This document shows positions 24,862 through 33,734 of a DNA stretch of 64,000 nt, one piece after another; the stretch's first letter is position 1; every line of letters begins with the position of its first letter. Below the pieces are notes generated by a model. The model searched no databases. It was given only the letters and a program-made list of their open reading frames with translations, and was not told the origin of the DNA. The position numbers and the translations under genes were made by a program. The stretch is from positions 1 through 64,000 of the forward strand of contig NZ_JBHVOS010000019.1 of the NCBI RefSeq assembly GCF_042887685.1. The letters run 5' to 3'. The DNA comes from Oerskovia sp042887685. Lineage in GTDB: Bacteria; Actinomycetota; Actinomycetes; Actinomycetales; Cellulomonadaceae.

Positions 24862-26310
24862 CTACGCCTCGACGTCCTCGACGGCCTCGGGCGCGCGCCA
24901 CGGCCGCGGGGGCAGACCGGGCGGCGGTCCAGTGGACTCGGGAGAGCACAGGGGCAGTCGCTCGCCCAGGATGCGCAACGTCACGGACCCTGCGACGGCC
25001 GCGATCAGCGACCCCGCGAGGATCCCGATCTTGGCCTGCTCGATGAGCGCCTCGTCGTCGAACGCGAGCTCGGCGATGAACAGCGAGATGGTGAACCCGA
25101 TGCCGGCGAGCATCGCGCCGCCCAGCAGGTGCGAGTAGCGCACCCGGCCGGGCAGGTCGCCCAGGTTCAGGCGCAGCGCCAGGGCCGAGGCGCCGAAGAT
25201 CCCGACGGCGTTGCCCACCACGAGCGCGACCGCGACCCCGATCGTCAGCCGCGACGTCATCGCGGCCGCCAGCGACTCGGCGTCGAGCTGCACGCCGGCG
25301 TTCGCCAGCCCGAACACGGGCACGACGACGTAGGCGCTCCACGGGTGCAGGACGCGCTGGAGCCGGTCGCTCGCGGGCACGGCCGCGCGCGCGGCGAGCT
25401 CGGTCAGGTGCTCGCGCTCCGCCGTCGTCTCCTCGCGCAGCCGCTGGGCGTACCCCGGGACGTCGTCGACCTGGTCGGGGCGCGCCCGGCGCGAGGGCAC
25501 GAGCAGCCCGACGAGCACGCCCGCGAGCGTCGCGTGGACGCCCGAGGCGTAGACCGCGAGCCACAGCGCGACGCCCACACCCACGTAGGGGGCGAGGCGC
25601 CAGACGCCGAGCCAGCGCATCACGAGCATGCCCGCGACGAGGGCCCCCGCGATCGCGAGGCCGGGCAGCCACACGCCGTCGTTGTAGAAGACGGCCATGA
25701 CCGTGATGGCGCCGATGTCGTCGACGACCGCGAGGGTCAGCAGGAACAGCCGGAGCCGGTCGGGGCAGCGCGGCCCGAACAGCGCGAGGACGCCCACGAG
25801 GAACGCCGTGTCGGTCGACATGACCACGCCCCAGCCGTGCTGCGCGTCGGTCCCCGCGTTGAACGCCAGGTAGACGAGCGCGGGGACGAGCAGCCCGCCC
25901 AGCGCACCGAGCGCCGGGACCGCGACCGTGCGCCGGTTGCGCAGCTCGCCGCTCGTGACCTCGCGGTTGATCTCCAGACCGATCACGAGGAAGAAGACCG
26001 CCATCGCGGCGTCGTTGACCCAGTGGTGCAGGTCCATGTCGAGCGACCAGCCGCCCAGGTGGATCCCGGCCGTCGTGGCCCACAGGTCGTCGTACGACGC
26101 CGACCACGGCGAGTTCGCCCACACGAGCGCGACCACGGTCGCCGCGAGCAGCAGCACCGCGCCCCCGGCCTCGGTCGCGAGGAACTGCCGGACCGCGGGC
26201 GCGACCGGTCGCACGGGAAAGCGCAGCGGAGGCCCCGGCCGCTGGTCGAGGGTCGGGAGGAGCGGACGCCCGCCGGGCTGGGCCGGCGGGACCGGGGGAG
26301 TGGACGTCAC
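24862..26310 (-). CDS. nhaA: Na+/H+ antiporter NhaA
   Basis: 482 residues, about 12 membrane segments. The ion-binding aspartate pair is in TLAVVDDIGAITVMA, the TM4 aspartate in VVMSTDTAFLVGVLALFG, and FFLVIGLEINREVTSGELRN and FGLANAGVQ are family blocks. It exchanges Na+ for H+ across the membrane. The GTG at 26308-26310 fits the family's usual start; the frame runs further but into sequence antisense to moeA. The last about 35 residues are a proline-rich tail. Confidence 0.93.
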   Translation of the reverse strand: MTSTPPVPPAQPGGRPLLPTLDQRPGPPLRFPVRPVAPAVRQFLATEAGGAVLLLAATVVALVWANSPWSASYDDLWATTAGIHLGGWSLDMDLHHWVNDAAMAVFFLVIGLEINREVTSGELRNRRTVAVPALGALGGLLVPALVYLAFNAGTDAQHGWGVVMSTDTAFLVGVLALFGPRCPDRLRLFLLTLAVVDDIGAITVMAVFYNDGVWLPGLAIAGALVAGMLVMRWLGVWRLAPYVGVGVALWLAVYASGVHATLAGVLVGLLVPSRRARPDQVDDVPGYAQRLREETTAEREHLTELAARAAVPASDRLQRVLHPWSAYVVVPVFGLANAGVQLDAESLAAAMTSRLTIGVAVALVVGNAVGIFGASALALRLNLGDLPGRVRYSHLLGGAMLAGIGFTISLFIAELAFDDEALIEQAKIGILAGSLIAAVAGSVTLRILGERLPLCSPESTGPPPGLPPRPWRAPEAVEDVEA

Positions 26311-26442
26311 CGCTCCAAGGTCGCAGCGCGCGACGCGCGGCGCAACCGTCGGACGGGCACGCTCGTGGACCGCAGATCGTGACAGGCTGGGTCCCGTGGC
26401 CGCCGGGCGGGCGGCCCGCCCCGGGCGTCGTGAGGAGCAGAA

Positions 26443-27792
26443 GTGACGGCAGAGCAGGCAGCGCCGGGCGGCGCGGCAGGGAGCGGCCCGACGGCGTCGC
26501 CCACCGCCGCGCCGACCGCGGCCGGGACGCAGCACCAGCACGCCGCAGGTGCTCGTCGGGTGAGCGTCGAGCAGCACCGTCGCGAGGTCGAGGCCCTGCT
26601 CGGGCCGGCGCTCGCGGACCGGCGCGTCGAGCGCGTGGCGCTGGCCGACGCGCTCGACCGGGTGCTCGCGACGGACCTGCTCGCACCGGTCGACCTGCCC
26701 GCGTTCCGCAGCTCGCAGATGGACGGCTACGCGGTGCGGTCGACGGACGTCGCCGGCGCCTCGGGCACCGCACCCGTCGTGCTGCCCGTCGTGGCCGAGA
26801 TCCCCGCGGGTCCCGGCACGCCGGCGGCCCTCGCCCCGGGGACGGCGGCCCGGATCATGACCGGTGCCGTCGTGCCGGAGGGGAGCGACGCCGTCGTGCC
26901 CGTGGAGGACACCGACGCCGTACGGTTCGGCGCGCACGCGACCGAGGCCCCGCGCGGGTCCGTCGGGACGGACGTCGGGGTGCTGGCGCCGCGCGGCGCG
27001 GGCGAGCACGTGCGGGACGTCGGGACGGACGTGCGCGGAGGCGACCGGGTGCTGACGGCCGGGACGCTGCTCGGGCCGCAGCACCTGGCCGCCGCGGCGT
27101 CGTGCGGCGTGCCCTCGCTCGAGGTCCGGGCGCGGGTGCGCGTCGCCGTCGTCTCGACCGGCACCGAGGTGGTCGAGCCCGGCGAGGCCGCCGCGACGGG
27201 CCAGGTGTACGACGCGAACCTGCCCGGTCTCGCGGCCGCGGCCCGGCGCGCCGGGGCCGACGTCGTGCTCACGGGGCGCACGGGCGACGACCCGCGCGAG
27301 CTGGCCGCGCTCCTGGCGCGGGCCGCCGAGACGGCCGACCTGGTCCTCACCTCGGGCGGCGTGAGCCAGGGCGCCTACGAGGTCGTCAAGGACACCCTCG
27401 GGGACGGTGTGACGTTCCGGTCGGTCGCGATGCAGCCCGGCGGCCCGCAGGGACTCGGCACCCACCGCGGGACCCCGATCCTCACCTTCCCCGGCAACCC
27501 CGTGAGCGCCCAGGTGTCGTTCGCGGTCTTCGCGCGCCCCGTCCTCGAACGTGCGGCGGGGCTCCCCGACCGGGAGGACGAGACGCGGACCGTGACCACG
27601 GCGATCGACTCCCCGCCCGCCAAGCAGCAGATGCTGCGCGGACGGACGGCGCCCGGTGGTGCGGTCGAGGTCGTCGGCGGTGCGGGCTCCCACCTCGTGG
27701 CGACCATGGCAGCGGCCGACGTGCTGGTCGAGGTGCCCGAGGGCGTGGGCAGGGTCGAGGAGGGCGAGAGCGTGCGGGTGGTGCGGCTGTGA
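26443..27792 (+). CDS. moeA: Molybdopterin molybdotransferase MoeA
   Basis: 449 residues. After a 40-residue Ala/Thr-rich start come the MoeA domains: FRSSQMDGYAVRS, PAGPGTPAALAPGTAARIMTGAVVPEGSDAVVPVED, and the MoCF core VVSTGTEVVEPGE, TSGGVSQGAYEVVK and LTFPGNPVSAQVSF. It inserts molybdenum into molybdopterin-AMP. GTG 26443 has GAGGAG upstream. It overlaps moaE by GTGA, so the two are co-translated. Confidence 0.95.
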   Translation: MTAEQAAPGGAAGSGPTASPTAAPTAAGTQHQHAAGARRVSVEQHRREVEALLGPALADRRVERVALADALDRVLATDLLAPVDLPAFRSSQMDGYAVRSTDVAGASGTAPVVLPVVAEIPAGPGTPAALAPGTAARIMTGAVVPEGSDAVVPVEDTDAVRFGAHATEAPRGSVGTDVGVLAPRGAGEHVRDVGTDVRGGDRVLTAGTLLGPQHLAAAASCGVPSLEVRARVRVAVVSTGTEVVEPGEAAATGQVYDANLPGLAAAARRAGADVVLTGRTGDDPRELAALLARAAETADLVLTSGGVSQGAYEVVKDTLGDGVTFRSVAMQPGGPQGLGTHRGTPILTFPGNPVSAQVSFAVFARPVLERAAGLPDREDETRTVTTAIDSPPAKQQMLRGRTAPGGAVEVVGGAGSHLVATMAAADVLVEVPEGVGRVEEGESVRVVRL

Positions 27793-28274
27793 GCGGGACG
27801 ACGAGCGCAGAGGACGGGACGGCGGCAGCCGACGAGGAGCACCGCGTGCCCGCACCGGGCGACGTGTCCCGCGTGACGCGCGACGTGCTCGACGACGCCG
27901 TGGTGCGGGCCGTGGAGGGCGCGGTGTCCTCGCGGGAGTGCGGCGCCGTCGTGACCTTCCGCGGGGTCGTGCGCGACGTCGACGGCGGGCGCGACGTCAC
28001 GGGCCTCGACTACGAGGCGCACCCCGACGCGACCGAGGTGCTCCGACGCTGCTGCGCGGCGGTGACCGCCGAGACCGGCCTGCGCGTCGCGGCCGTCCAC
28101 CGCTACGGGGTGCTGACGATCGGGGACGTCGCGCTCGTCGCGAGCGTCGCCTCGGGACACCGGGCCGAGGCGTTCGCGGCGTGCTCGCTGCTCGTCGAGC
28201 GCATCAAGGCCGAGGTGCCGATCTGGAAGCGGCAGCACTTCACCGACGGCGACTCGGAGTGGGTCGGGCTGTAG
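27789..28274 (+). CDS. moaE: Molybdopterin synthase catalytic subunit MoaE
   Basis: 161 residues. ECGAVVTFRGVVRDVDGG, LDYEAHPDA, VHRYGVLTIGDVALVASVASGHR and the terminal IWKRQHFTDGDSEWVG with the catalytic lysines match MoaE, which moves sulfur from MoaD to precursor Z. The first about 25 residues are an extra acidic, alanine-rich lead. MoaD is not encoded in this window. Confidence 0.94.
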   Translation: MSGTTSAEDGTAAADEEHRVPAPGDVSRVTRDVLDDAVVRAVEGAVSSRECGAVVTFRGVVRDVDGGRDVTGLDYEAHPDATEVLRRCCAAVTAETGLRVAAVHRYGVLTIGDVALVASVASGHRAEAFAACSLLVERIKAEVPIWKRQHFTDGDSEWVGL

Positions 28275-28287
28275 CGGCCGTCGGCCG

Positions 28288-28524
28288 TCAGTCGTGCGGG
28301 TTGTCCTTGAGGAGGCCGAACCCGATGCCGACGAGCGCTCCCAGGATCAGGCCCGGGCCGGCGAGCAGGACCGTGCCCGCCGTGACACCGATCAGGGTGC
28401 CGAGGACGGTGCTCGGCCCCGCCGTCAGGCGGCTCGGACCGGGCCGGTGGACGGGGAGGGAGTCGGCTCGTGGAGCGGGCTCGTCGGGGGTACGGCTGTC
28501 GCGAGGGAGGTCGAGGAGGGCCAC
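28288..28524 (-). CDS. Small membrane protein, unknown
   Basis: 78 residues from GTG 28522-28524, with GGAGGG just before it. The N-terminal half is charged and proline-rich, then two short hydrophobic, glycine-rich segments form a hairpin (VLGTLIGVTAGTVLLAG and LILGALVGIGFGLL) ending KDNPHD. It lies between moaE and moaA. I do not recognise a family. Confidence 0.6.
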   Translation of the reverse strand: MALLDLPRDSRTPDEPAPRADSLPVHRPGPSRLTAGPSTVLGTLIGVTAGTVLLAGPGLILGALVGIGFGLLKDNPHD

Positions 28525-28623
28525 CCCTCCATGGTAGGTCGGAGGGTGCGTCGAGGCGCGGGATCCTGCGGCTCTCGCACCTGCGCGCAGGATGATCTTG
28601 GACACGTCGGCCGGGGGCGGCCG

Positions 28624-29778
28624 TCAGCCCCCGATCGCCCCCATGCTGCGCTCGGTGCGCGCGAAGGCCTCGGGGTCGTCGGCCGGACCGCCGACCGCCC
28701 CGGTGTCGGGGGCGCCGCGGTCGAGGCCGTGCGCGAACGGCTTGGCCCACATGGCGCCCTGCCAGGCGGCGACGATCGCGGCGTCGGCCGCTGCGTCGTC
28801 GGGCGTGCCACCCCGCGCCGCGCCGGGCGAGCCCGCGGCCCGACCGGACCGCAGCAGAGCCCGCAGGTCCACCTCCTCGTTCCCGAACAGGCACGACCGG
28901 ACGGTCCCCTCGGCGGTCAGCCGCGTGCGGTCGCAGTCGCCGCAGAACGAGCGCGTGACCGACGCGATGATCCCCACGGTCGCCGGGCCCCCGTCGACCG
29001 CCCACTCCTCGGCCGGGGCCGACGGGTCCTCGCGCCCCACCGGGGTCAGGGCGAAGCGCTCGCCGAGGACGTCGAGCAGCCGCTCGGCCGAGACGAGCTG
29101 GTCGCGGGCCCAGTTCTGGTCGGCGTCGAGGGGCATCTGCTCGATGAAGCGCAGCCGGCACCCGTTCTCCACGGCCCAGGCGAGCAGGTCGGTCGCGCCC
29201 GCGAGGGTCTCGGGCATGAGGACCGCGTTGAGCTTGACGGGCGACAGGCCCGCGTCGAGCGCGGCCCGGATGCCCGCGAGGACCTGGGGGAGCCGGTCGC
29301 GGCGCGTGAGCTCGGCGAAGTGCGTGCGGTCGACGGTGTCGAGCGAGACGTTGACGCGGTCGAGCCCGGCCTCGACGAGCTCGCCGACGCGCTTGTCGAG
29401 GCCGATCGCGTTGGTCGTCATCGAGATCCGGACGCCGGGGGCCGCCGCGCGGGTGCTCTGGACGATCTCGGCGAGGTCGGGGCGCATGAGCGGTTCGCCG
29501 CCCGTGAACCGCACGTCGCGGATCCCGAGCCGGTAGCCGATCCCGACGAGCCGCCCGATCTCGCCCGGGGTCAGCAGGTCCTCGCGGGGGATCGCGGGGA
29601 GCCCCTCGGCGGGCATGCAGTACGTGCAGCGCAGCGAGCACTTCTCCGTGACGGAGACCCGCAGGTCGTGGGCGACGCGCCCGTAGCGGTCGACGAGCGA
29701 CTCGGTGTCCGGGCGCCCCAGGGTGCTCGGCGCCCCGGTCGGGCGCACACGCGGGAGCCCGAGGGCGACGGCGGTCAT
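28624..29778 (-). CDS. moaA: GTP 3',8-cyclase MoaA
   Basis: 384 residues, radical SAM enzyme of molybdopterin synthesis. The N-terminal cluster motif CSLRCTYC (Cys47, 51, 54) and the C-terminal cluster (SFCGDC and RSCLF) are complete; FTGGEPL and SMTTNAIG are typical. The protein ends in the conserved double glycine (MGAIGG). The region after VDLRALLRSG carries an about 50-residue insertion rich in Gly/Ala/Asp. It is on the opposite strand to moeA-moaE. Confidence 0.95.
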   Translation of the reverse strand: MTAVALGLPRVRPTGAPSTLGRPDTESLVDRYGRVAHDLRVSVTEKCSLRCTYCMPAEGLPAIPREDLLTPGEIGRLVGIGYRLGIRDVRFTGGEPLMRPDLAEIVQSTRAAAPGVRISMTTNAIGLDKRVGELVEAGLDRVNVSLDTVDRTHFAELTRRDRLPQVLAGIRAALDAGLSPVKLNAVLMPETLAGATDLLAWAVENGCRLRFIEQMPLDADQNWARDQLVSAERLLDVLGERFALTPVGREDPSAPAEEWAVDGGPATVGIIASVTRSFCGDCDRTRLTAEGTVRSCLFGNEEVDLRALLRSGRAAGSPGAARGGTPDDAAADAAIVAAWQGAMWAKPFAHGLDRGAPDTGAVGGPADDPEAFARTERSMGAIGG

Positions 29779-29810
29779 GCTCGCGAGTCTACGCAGCGGG
29801 GGGCGACGGG

Positions 29811-30221
29811 TCAGCGTGCCGCTCGGGCGTCGTACGCCTTCTGCGCGGCGACGACCTGCGGGACCGCGCCCTCCAGGACGTCGATGAGGTCGACGAGCCT
29901 GTCGGCGACGACCTTCCCGAGCTCGGTGAGCGAGTACTCGACGTGCGGGGGGATGGTCGCACGGACCTCGCGCACGACCAGGCCGTCACGCTCGAGGCCC
30001 TGGAGGGTCTGGGCGAGCATCTTCTCGGAGACCCCGTCGATCCGTCGGCGCAGCGCGTTGAAGCGGACCGCGCCGTCGCGCAGGCCCGCGACGGTCAGGA
30101 CCCCCCACCGGCCCGTCACGGCCTCGAGCGCGTGGCGGGACGTGCAGCCGCGCTGGAACACGTCGGCGAGCATCTCGTCGGACGGTCCCGTGGCGTCGAG
30201 GGCGGGGTGGAGGTCGGTCAC
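29811..30221 (-). CDS. HxlR family transcriptional regulator
   Basis: 136 residues, winged helix. Cys26 in QRGCTSRHALEAVTGRWGVL, then FNALRRRIDGVSEKMLAQTLQGLERDGLVVRE and PPHVEYSLTELG define the family. GTG start at 30219-30221. It is divergent from an NAD(P)H-binding protein, with a clear dyad between, the usual layout of thiol- or quinone-responsive QorR-type regulators and their targets. Confidence 0.9.
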   Translation of the reverse strand: MTDLHPALDATGPSDEMLADVFQRGCTSRHALEAVTGRWGVLTVAGLRDGAVRFNALRRRIDGVSEKMLAQTLQGLERDGLVVREVRATIPPHVEYSLTELGKVVADRLVDLIDVLEGAVPQVVAAQKAYDARAAR

Positions 30222-30286
30222 GAGGCCAGCCTAGCGTGCAAGCCGATCGTGAGCACTGTGAGGTAGAACGCACTGCTGAATGGATT

Positions 30287-30307
30287 GCACTTACGAAAAG
30301 TTAGTGC
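30287..30307. promoter_or_regulatory. HxlR operator
   Basis: GCACT at 30287-30291 and its complement AGTGC at 30303-30307, 11 bases apart, in an AT-richer stretch between the two divergent genes; further GCACTG elements lie at 30253 and 30269. The expected binding site of the HxlR regulator. Confidence 0.65.
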
Positions 30308-30347
30308 CAGGCTGTCGCGGTACCCACCACCCCTTCAGGAGGACCTC

Positions 30348-31229
30348 ATGATCGCCGTCACCGCCGCCACCGGACACCTCGGGCACCTCGTCGTCGACTC
30401 GCTCCTCGAGCGCGGCGTCGCCCCCGAGCAGATCGTCGCCGCCGTCCGCACCCCGGCCAAGGCCGCCGACCTCGCCGAGCGCGGCGTCGTCGTCCGCGAG
30501 GCCGACTACTCGCGCCCCGAGACCCTCGCGACGGCGCTCGCCGGCGTCGACGTCGTCCTGCTCGTCTCGGGTTCCGAGGTCGGGCAGCGCGTCCAGCAGC
30601 ACGCGAACGTCGTCGAGGCTGCGAAGGCCGCCGGCGTCCGCCACCTCGTCTACACGAGCGCGCCGCAGGCCACCACGTCCGCTCTCGTCCTCGCCCCCGA
30701 GCACAAGGCCACCGAGGAGCTCGTCGCGGCGTCGGGGCTGCCCGCCACGATCTTGCGCAACGGCTGGTACACCGAGAACTACGCCGGCGTCGTCGTCCAG
30801 GCGCGCGAGACCGGTGTCGTGCTCGGCAGCGTCGGCGAGGGTCTCGTCGCCTCGGCGAGCCGCAAGGACTATGCCGAGGCAGCTGCCGTCGTCCTCGCGG
30901 CGGCGGACGCCGACCCGGCCTTCGAGGGTGGCGTCCACGAGCTCTCGGGCGACGTCGCGTGGGACCACCCGTTCCTCGCCGCGACCATCGGCGAGATCGT
31001 CGGCCGTGAGGTCGTCTACCAGGACGTGACCCCTGAGGTGCACGTGCAGGTCCTGCTCGACGCGGGCCTCGACGAGGGGACCGCGGGCTTCGTGGTCGCG
31101 CTCGACGGCAACACGCGCGACGGTCTGCTCGCTGCGACGTCGGGCGAGCTGTCGCGTCTCATCGGGCGCCCGACGACGCCGCTCGCCGAGGGGCTGCGGG
31201 CTGCGGCGGGCGTGGCGTCGGCCGTGTGA
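30348..31229 (+). CDS. NAD(P)H-binding protein, NmrA/QorB type
   Basis: 293 residues. MIAVTAATGHLGHLVVDSLL is an atypical Rossmann motif (GxxGxxG); YTSAPQ, EELVAASGLPATILRNGWYTENY match NmrA-like quinone oxidoreductases (QorB). It probably reduces quinones with NADPH. ATG 30348 has AGGAGGACC upstream. Regulated by the divergent HxlR gene, judging from the dyad between them. Confidence 0.88.
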   Translation: MIAVTAATGHLGHLVVDSLLERGVAPEQIVAAVRTPAKAADLAERGVVVREADYSRPETLATALAGVDVVLLVSGSEVGQRVQQHANVVEAAKAAGVRHLVYTSAPQATTSALVLAPEHKATEELVAASGLPATILRNGWYTENYAGVVVQARETGVVLGSVGEGLVASASRKDYAEAAAVVLAAADADPAFEGGVHELSGDVAWDHPFLAATIGEIVGREVVYQDVTPEVHVQVLLDAGLDEGTAGFVVALDGNTRDGLLAATSGELSRLIGRPTTPLAEGLRAAAGVASAV

Positions 31230-31244
31230 CGAGCGTTGCTCGGT

Positions 31245-31305
31245 GCTGAGTGCATGATTCCGCTGCGACATGCCCGGTGTGTCGCAGCGGAACCATGCAC
31301 TCAGC
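31245..31305. repeat. Intergenic hairpin, GAGTGC family (copy A)
   Basis: 26-base arms at 31245-31270 and 31280-31305 pair in 25 positions. The outer part is GCTGAGTGC, the loop-proximal part CGACA-TGCCCGG-TGTGTCG. It shares outer stem and loop with copy B at 32407, while the middle of the stem differs on both arms together. Confidence 0.9.
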
Positions 31306-31357
31306 GTTGACTGCCTGACCGGCGGGGCTGCCGACGGGAATGGCGACGACTTCCATT

Positions 31358-31375
31358 TAGTTGAAGCATCAACTA
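31358..31375. promoter_or_regulatory. MarR-type operator before VOC gene
   Basis: A perfect dyad, TAGTTGA-AGCA-TCAACTA, 46 bases before the start codon. The core GTTG-N6-CAAC and the preceding TTA match the second dyad at the MarR gene (16457-16473). Confidence 0.65.
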
Positions 31376-31420
31376 TTCTGGAGACAAGAGGTCGGGATCC
31401 GGCCCTGGACGGAGGACACC

Positions 31421-32389
31421 ATGACTGACCGCACGACGAAGCTCCCCGGTACCGATGCCACCGGCTTCGCGACCAAGGACCTGCTCTCGGCCGACACCTC
31501 GATGGACGCCGTGACGCTGCACGTCGCCGACCTCGACCTGATGACCCGCTACTACCGCGACGCCCTCTCCCTCGCGGTCCTGACGCCGACGGACGCCCTG
31601 CTCGCGGCGATCCCCGGCGCCGGGACCGGCTCGCGCGACGAGACCGTGGTCCTCGGGCGCGGAGCGACCCCGCTCGTGGTCCTGCGGCGCGGCAAGGACC
31701 TGCCACGTGCCCGTCGTGGGGAGGCCGGCCTCTTCCACACGGCCCTGCTCTTCGACGACGCCCCTGCGCTCGCCGCAGCCGTCGCGTCGGTCGCCCGCAC
31801 CGCACCCAGCACGTTCGTCGGCAGCGGCGACCACCTGGTGTCCGAGGCGTTCTACTTCACGGACCCCGAGGGCAACGGCGTCGAGCTCTACCACGACCGG
31901 CCGCGCGAGACCTGGAGCTGGAAGGACGGCCAGGTCGCGATGGACACGCTCTACATCGACCCCAACGCGTTCATGCAGGAGCACCTGACGGACGAGGCGC
32001 TGCACCGAGCGCTGTCGACCGACGTCGTCGGACCGGACGACACGGTCGTGGGGCACGTGCACCTCCAGGTGGGCGACATCCCCACGGCCCGCGCGTTCTA
32101 CGTCGACACCCTGGGCTTCGAGGCCACGGCCTCGCTGCCCAGCGCACTCTTCGTCTCGGCGGGCGGGTACCACCACCACATGGCCATGAACACGTGGAAC
32201 AGCCAGGGGGCCGGGCCGCGCGCCTCGACGCTGGGTCTGGGGCAGGTGGCCATCTCGGTCCCTTCCGAGGACGACGTCACGGCCCTGGTCGACCGACTGT
32301 CCCGGCGCGGGATCCCGATGCGCCACGACGGCGCGACGCTGCGGTTCGACGACCCGTGGAAGAACCTCATCGAGGTCGCGGTGCGCTGA
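31421..32389 (+). CDS. VOC family protein, catechol 2,3-dioxygenase/glyoxalase-like
   Basis: 322 residues with two vicinal-oxygen-chelate repeats. Domain 1 (about 28-155) has VTLHVADLDLMTRYYRDAL, GLFHTALLF and FYFTDPEGNGVELYHDRP; domain 2 (about 205-320) has GHVHLQVGDIPTARAFYVDTLGF, YHHHMAMNTW and DPWKNLIEVAV. This two-domain form resembles CatE/MhqA-type ring-cleavage dioxygenases. Metal-binding histidines and glutamates appear in place. ATG 31421 has GGAGGACACC upstream. A MarR-type dyad in the promoter suggests induction by aromatic or quinone compounds. Confidence 0.88.
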   Translation: MTDRTTKLPGTDATGFATKDLLSADTSMDAVTLHVADLDLMTRYYRDALSLAVLTPTDALLAAIPGAGTGSRDETVVLGRGATPLVVLRRGKDLPRARRGEAGLFHTALLFDDAPALAAAVASVARTAPSTFVGSGDHLVSEAFYFTDPEGNGVELYHDRPRETWSWKDGQVAMDTLYIDPNAFMQEHLTDEALHRALSTDVVGPDDTVVGHVHLQVGDIPTARAFYVDTLGFEATASLPSALFVSAGGYHHHMAMNTWNSQGAGPRASTLGLGQVAISVPSEDDVTALVDRLSRRGIPMRHDGATLRFDDPWKNLIEVAVR

Positions 32390-32406
32390 GCTGCGCCCCT
32401 TTCGCG

Positions 32407-32469
32407 CGCTGAGTGCGGAGTTCTTGCGCGACACGCCCGGCGAGTCGCACAAGAACTCCGCACTCAGCG
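32407..32469. repeat. Intergenic hairpin, GAGTGC family (copy B)
   Basis: 26-base arms at 32407-32432 and 32444-32469 pair in 25 positions. Outer CGCTGAGTGC, loop-proximal CGAC-ACGCCCGGCGA-GTCG. It sits between convergent genes and can serve as a terminator for both. Confidence 0.9.
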
Positions 32470-32483
32470 GAAGGTGGGGCGCC

Positions 32484-33083
32484 TCAGCGCTTCGAGGGTC
32501 CCTCATCGCGCTCGATGCCCAGCCGCTTGGCGAACAGCCTCCGCTGCACGAGCCACCCGGCCAGCGCGAGCGCGGCCCACGCCAGGAACGACACGGCCTG
32601 CTCCCAGCCCGGGGACGGGTCGCGCAGGAAGCCGAGGGGGTCGGGGGCCACGCGCGCGAGCCCGCCGAGCACGATGCCCGCACCGCCGATCGTCGTGAGC
32701 CACAGCAGCGCCCGCCGCCGGTACCTGTCCGCGAGGAAGCCGCAGGCCGCCGCGACCGCGATGACGATGATCGCCGCGAGGACCCAGTTGCCCGAGTCGC
32801 CCGAGACCGTGCCGTAGAGCTTGGCGCCGATCACCGCGCCGGTCACGATCCCGATGAAGAACGACGCGAGCTTGAACACGAACGCGACCGCGATCCAGGC
32901 GACGAGCGCGCCCAGGACCCCGACGAGCAGCGCGGTCGACTGGCTCGCGCCGAACAGGTCGCCCAGCATCCAGCCGAGGCCGAACCCGGACGCGATGACC
33001 GCGAGGTGGACCGAGCCGACGCCGAGGAAGCACAGGAGCAACCCGACGGCGACGATGACGAGACCAGCGACGACCGGGTCCAT
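32484..33083 (-). CDS. DUF4203/TM198-like membrane protein
   Basis: 199 residues with about seven membrane segments, beginning GLVIVAVGLLLCFLG and including glycine-rich helices (VTGAVIGAKLYG). The arrangement fits the DUF4203 family. The C terminus is charged (AKRLGIERDEGPSKR). Function unknown. AGGAGG stands before the ATG at 33081-33083. It follows the universal stress gene by 24 bases on the same strand and is probably co-transcribed. Confidence 0.75.
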   Translation of the reverse strand: MDPVVAGLVIVAVGLLLCFLGVGSVHLAVIASGFGLGWMLGDLFGASQSTALLVGVLGALVAWIAVAFVFKLASFFIGIVTGAVIGAKLYGTVSGDSGNWVLAAIIVIAVAAACGFLADRYRRRALLWLTTIGGAGIVLGGLARVAPDPLGFLRDPSPGWEQAVSFLAWAALALAGWLVQRRLFAKRLGIERDEGPSKR

Positions 33084-33107
33084 GGGGACCTCCTGGCGTG
33101 AGGTGGG

Positions 33108-33503
33108 CTAGTGCTTGGCCTTGATGACGAGCACGGGAGCGTGGGCGTCGAGCAGGACGCGCTGGGTGGTGCTGCCGAGGAGGAACTTGCCGACGGGGGA
33201 GCGCTTGCGCGAGCCGATCACGACGAGGCTCGCGGCGACCCGCTCGGCCTCGTCGAGGATCGCGACGGGCGGGTCCACGCGCGCCTCGCGGTACGTGACG
33301 GTCGCGACCGGGGTGCCTGCGGGGAGGGCGTCGAGCAGGTGGGCGAGGTCCGGCGGGAGCGGCGGGTCGTCCTGCGGGGGGCCCTCGAGCGGGGTGAGGA
33401 CGAAGACGGCGAGGGGCAGGTCTCGTCGGAGCGCCTCGGCGGCTCCGGCTCGCAGTGCCGCCTCACCCTGTGGCGAGTCGTTGTAGGCCACAAGTACGGT
33501 CAT
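33108..33503 (-). CDS. Universal stress protein (UspA family)
   Basis: 131 residues, one Usp domain. The ATP-binding motif G-x2-G-x9-GS type is seen in VIGSRKRSPVGKFLLGSTTQRVL, and VLVAYNDSP is the typical first strand. It should bind ATP and act in stress physiology, without a defined reaction. ATG 33501-33503 is the family start; the open frame upstream is not homologous. Confidence 0.9.
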   Translation of the reverse strand: MTVLVAYNDSPQGEAALRAGAAEALRRDLPLAVFVLTPLEGPPQDDPPLPPDLAHLLDALPAGTPVATVTYREARVDPPVAILDEAERVAASLVVIGSRKRSPVGKFLLGSTTQRVLLDAHAPVLVIKAKH

Positions 33504-33734
33504 CGCCGCGGTGCTCCTCGTTCGTCGTGCCCGGGTCGACGGGCAGATCGCATGTGATCTGAACTCTCTCACACCGCACGGGGCCGCGCAGCGAACGGTG
33601 GAGCGCGTCGCGGGGCTCCCTGCCCGACGGCGTCGCTCGCCGTCGGTGTCCTGGCTCGGCCGGGTCGGCGGCCGGGTCGCTGGAGGGGCGGCGGGCCGGG
33701 TCTCTGGCCGGGTCCCTGGACGGGCGGGGACCGG
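33504..33734. other. Intergenic region with imperfect repeats
   Basis: 231 bases. 33622-33632 is a copy of the 11-mer GCCCGACGGCG that forms a short stem with CGCCGTCGG (33639-33647). From about 33658 to 33715 GGCCGGGTC(N)CTGG recurs several times imperfectly. The stress-gene promoter is at the left end and the IclR transcript ends at the right; no ORF is supported. Confidence 0.5.

Noticed and set aside
27375..28238. Long open frame antisense to moaE
   Set aside because: moaE is unmistakable on the other strand; the antisense product has no recognisable features.
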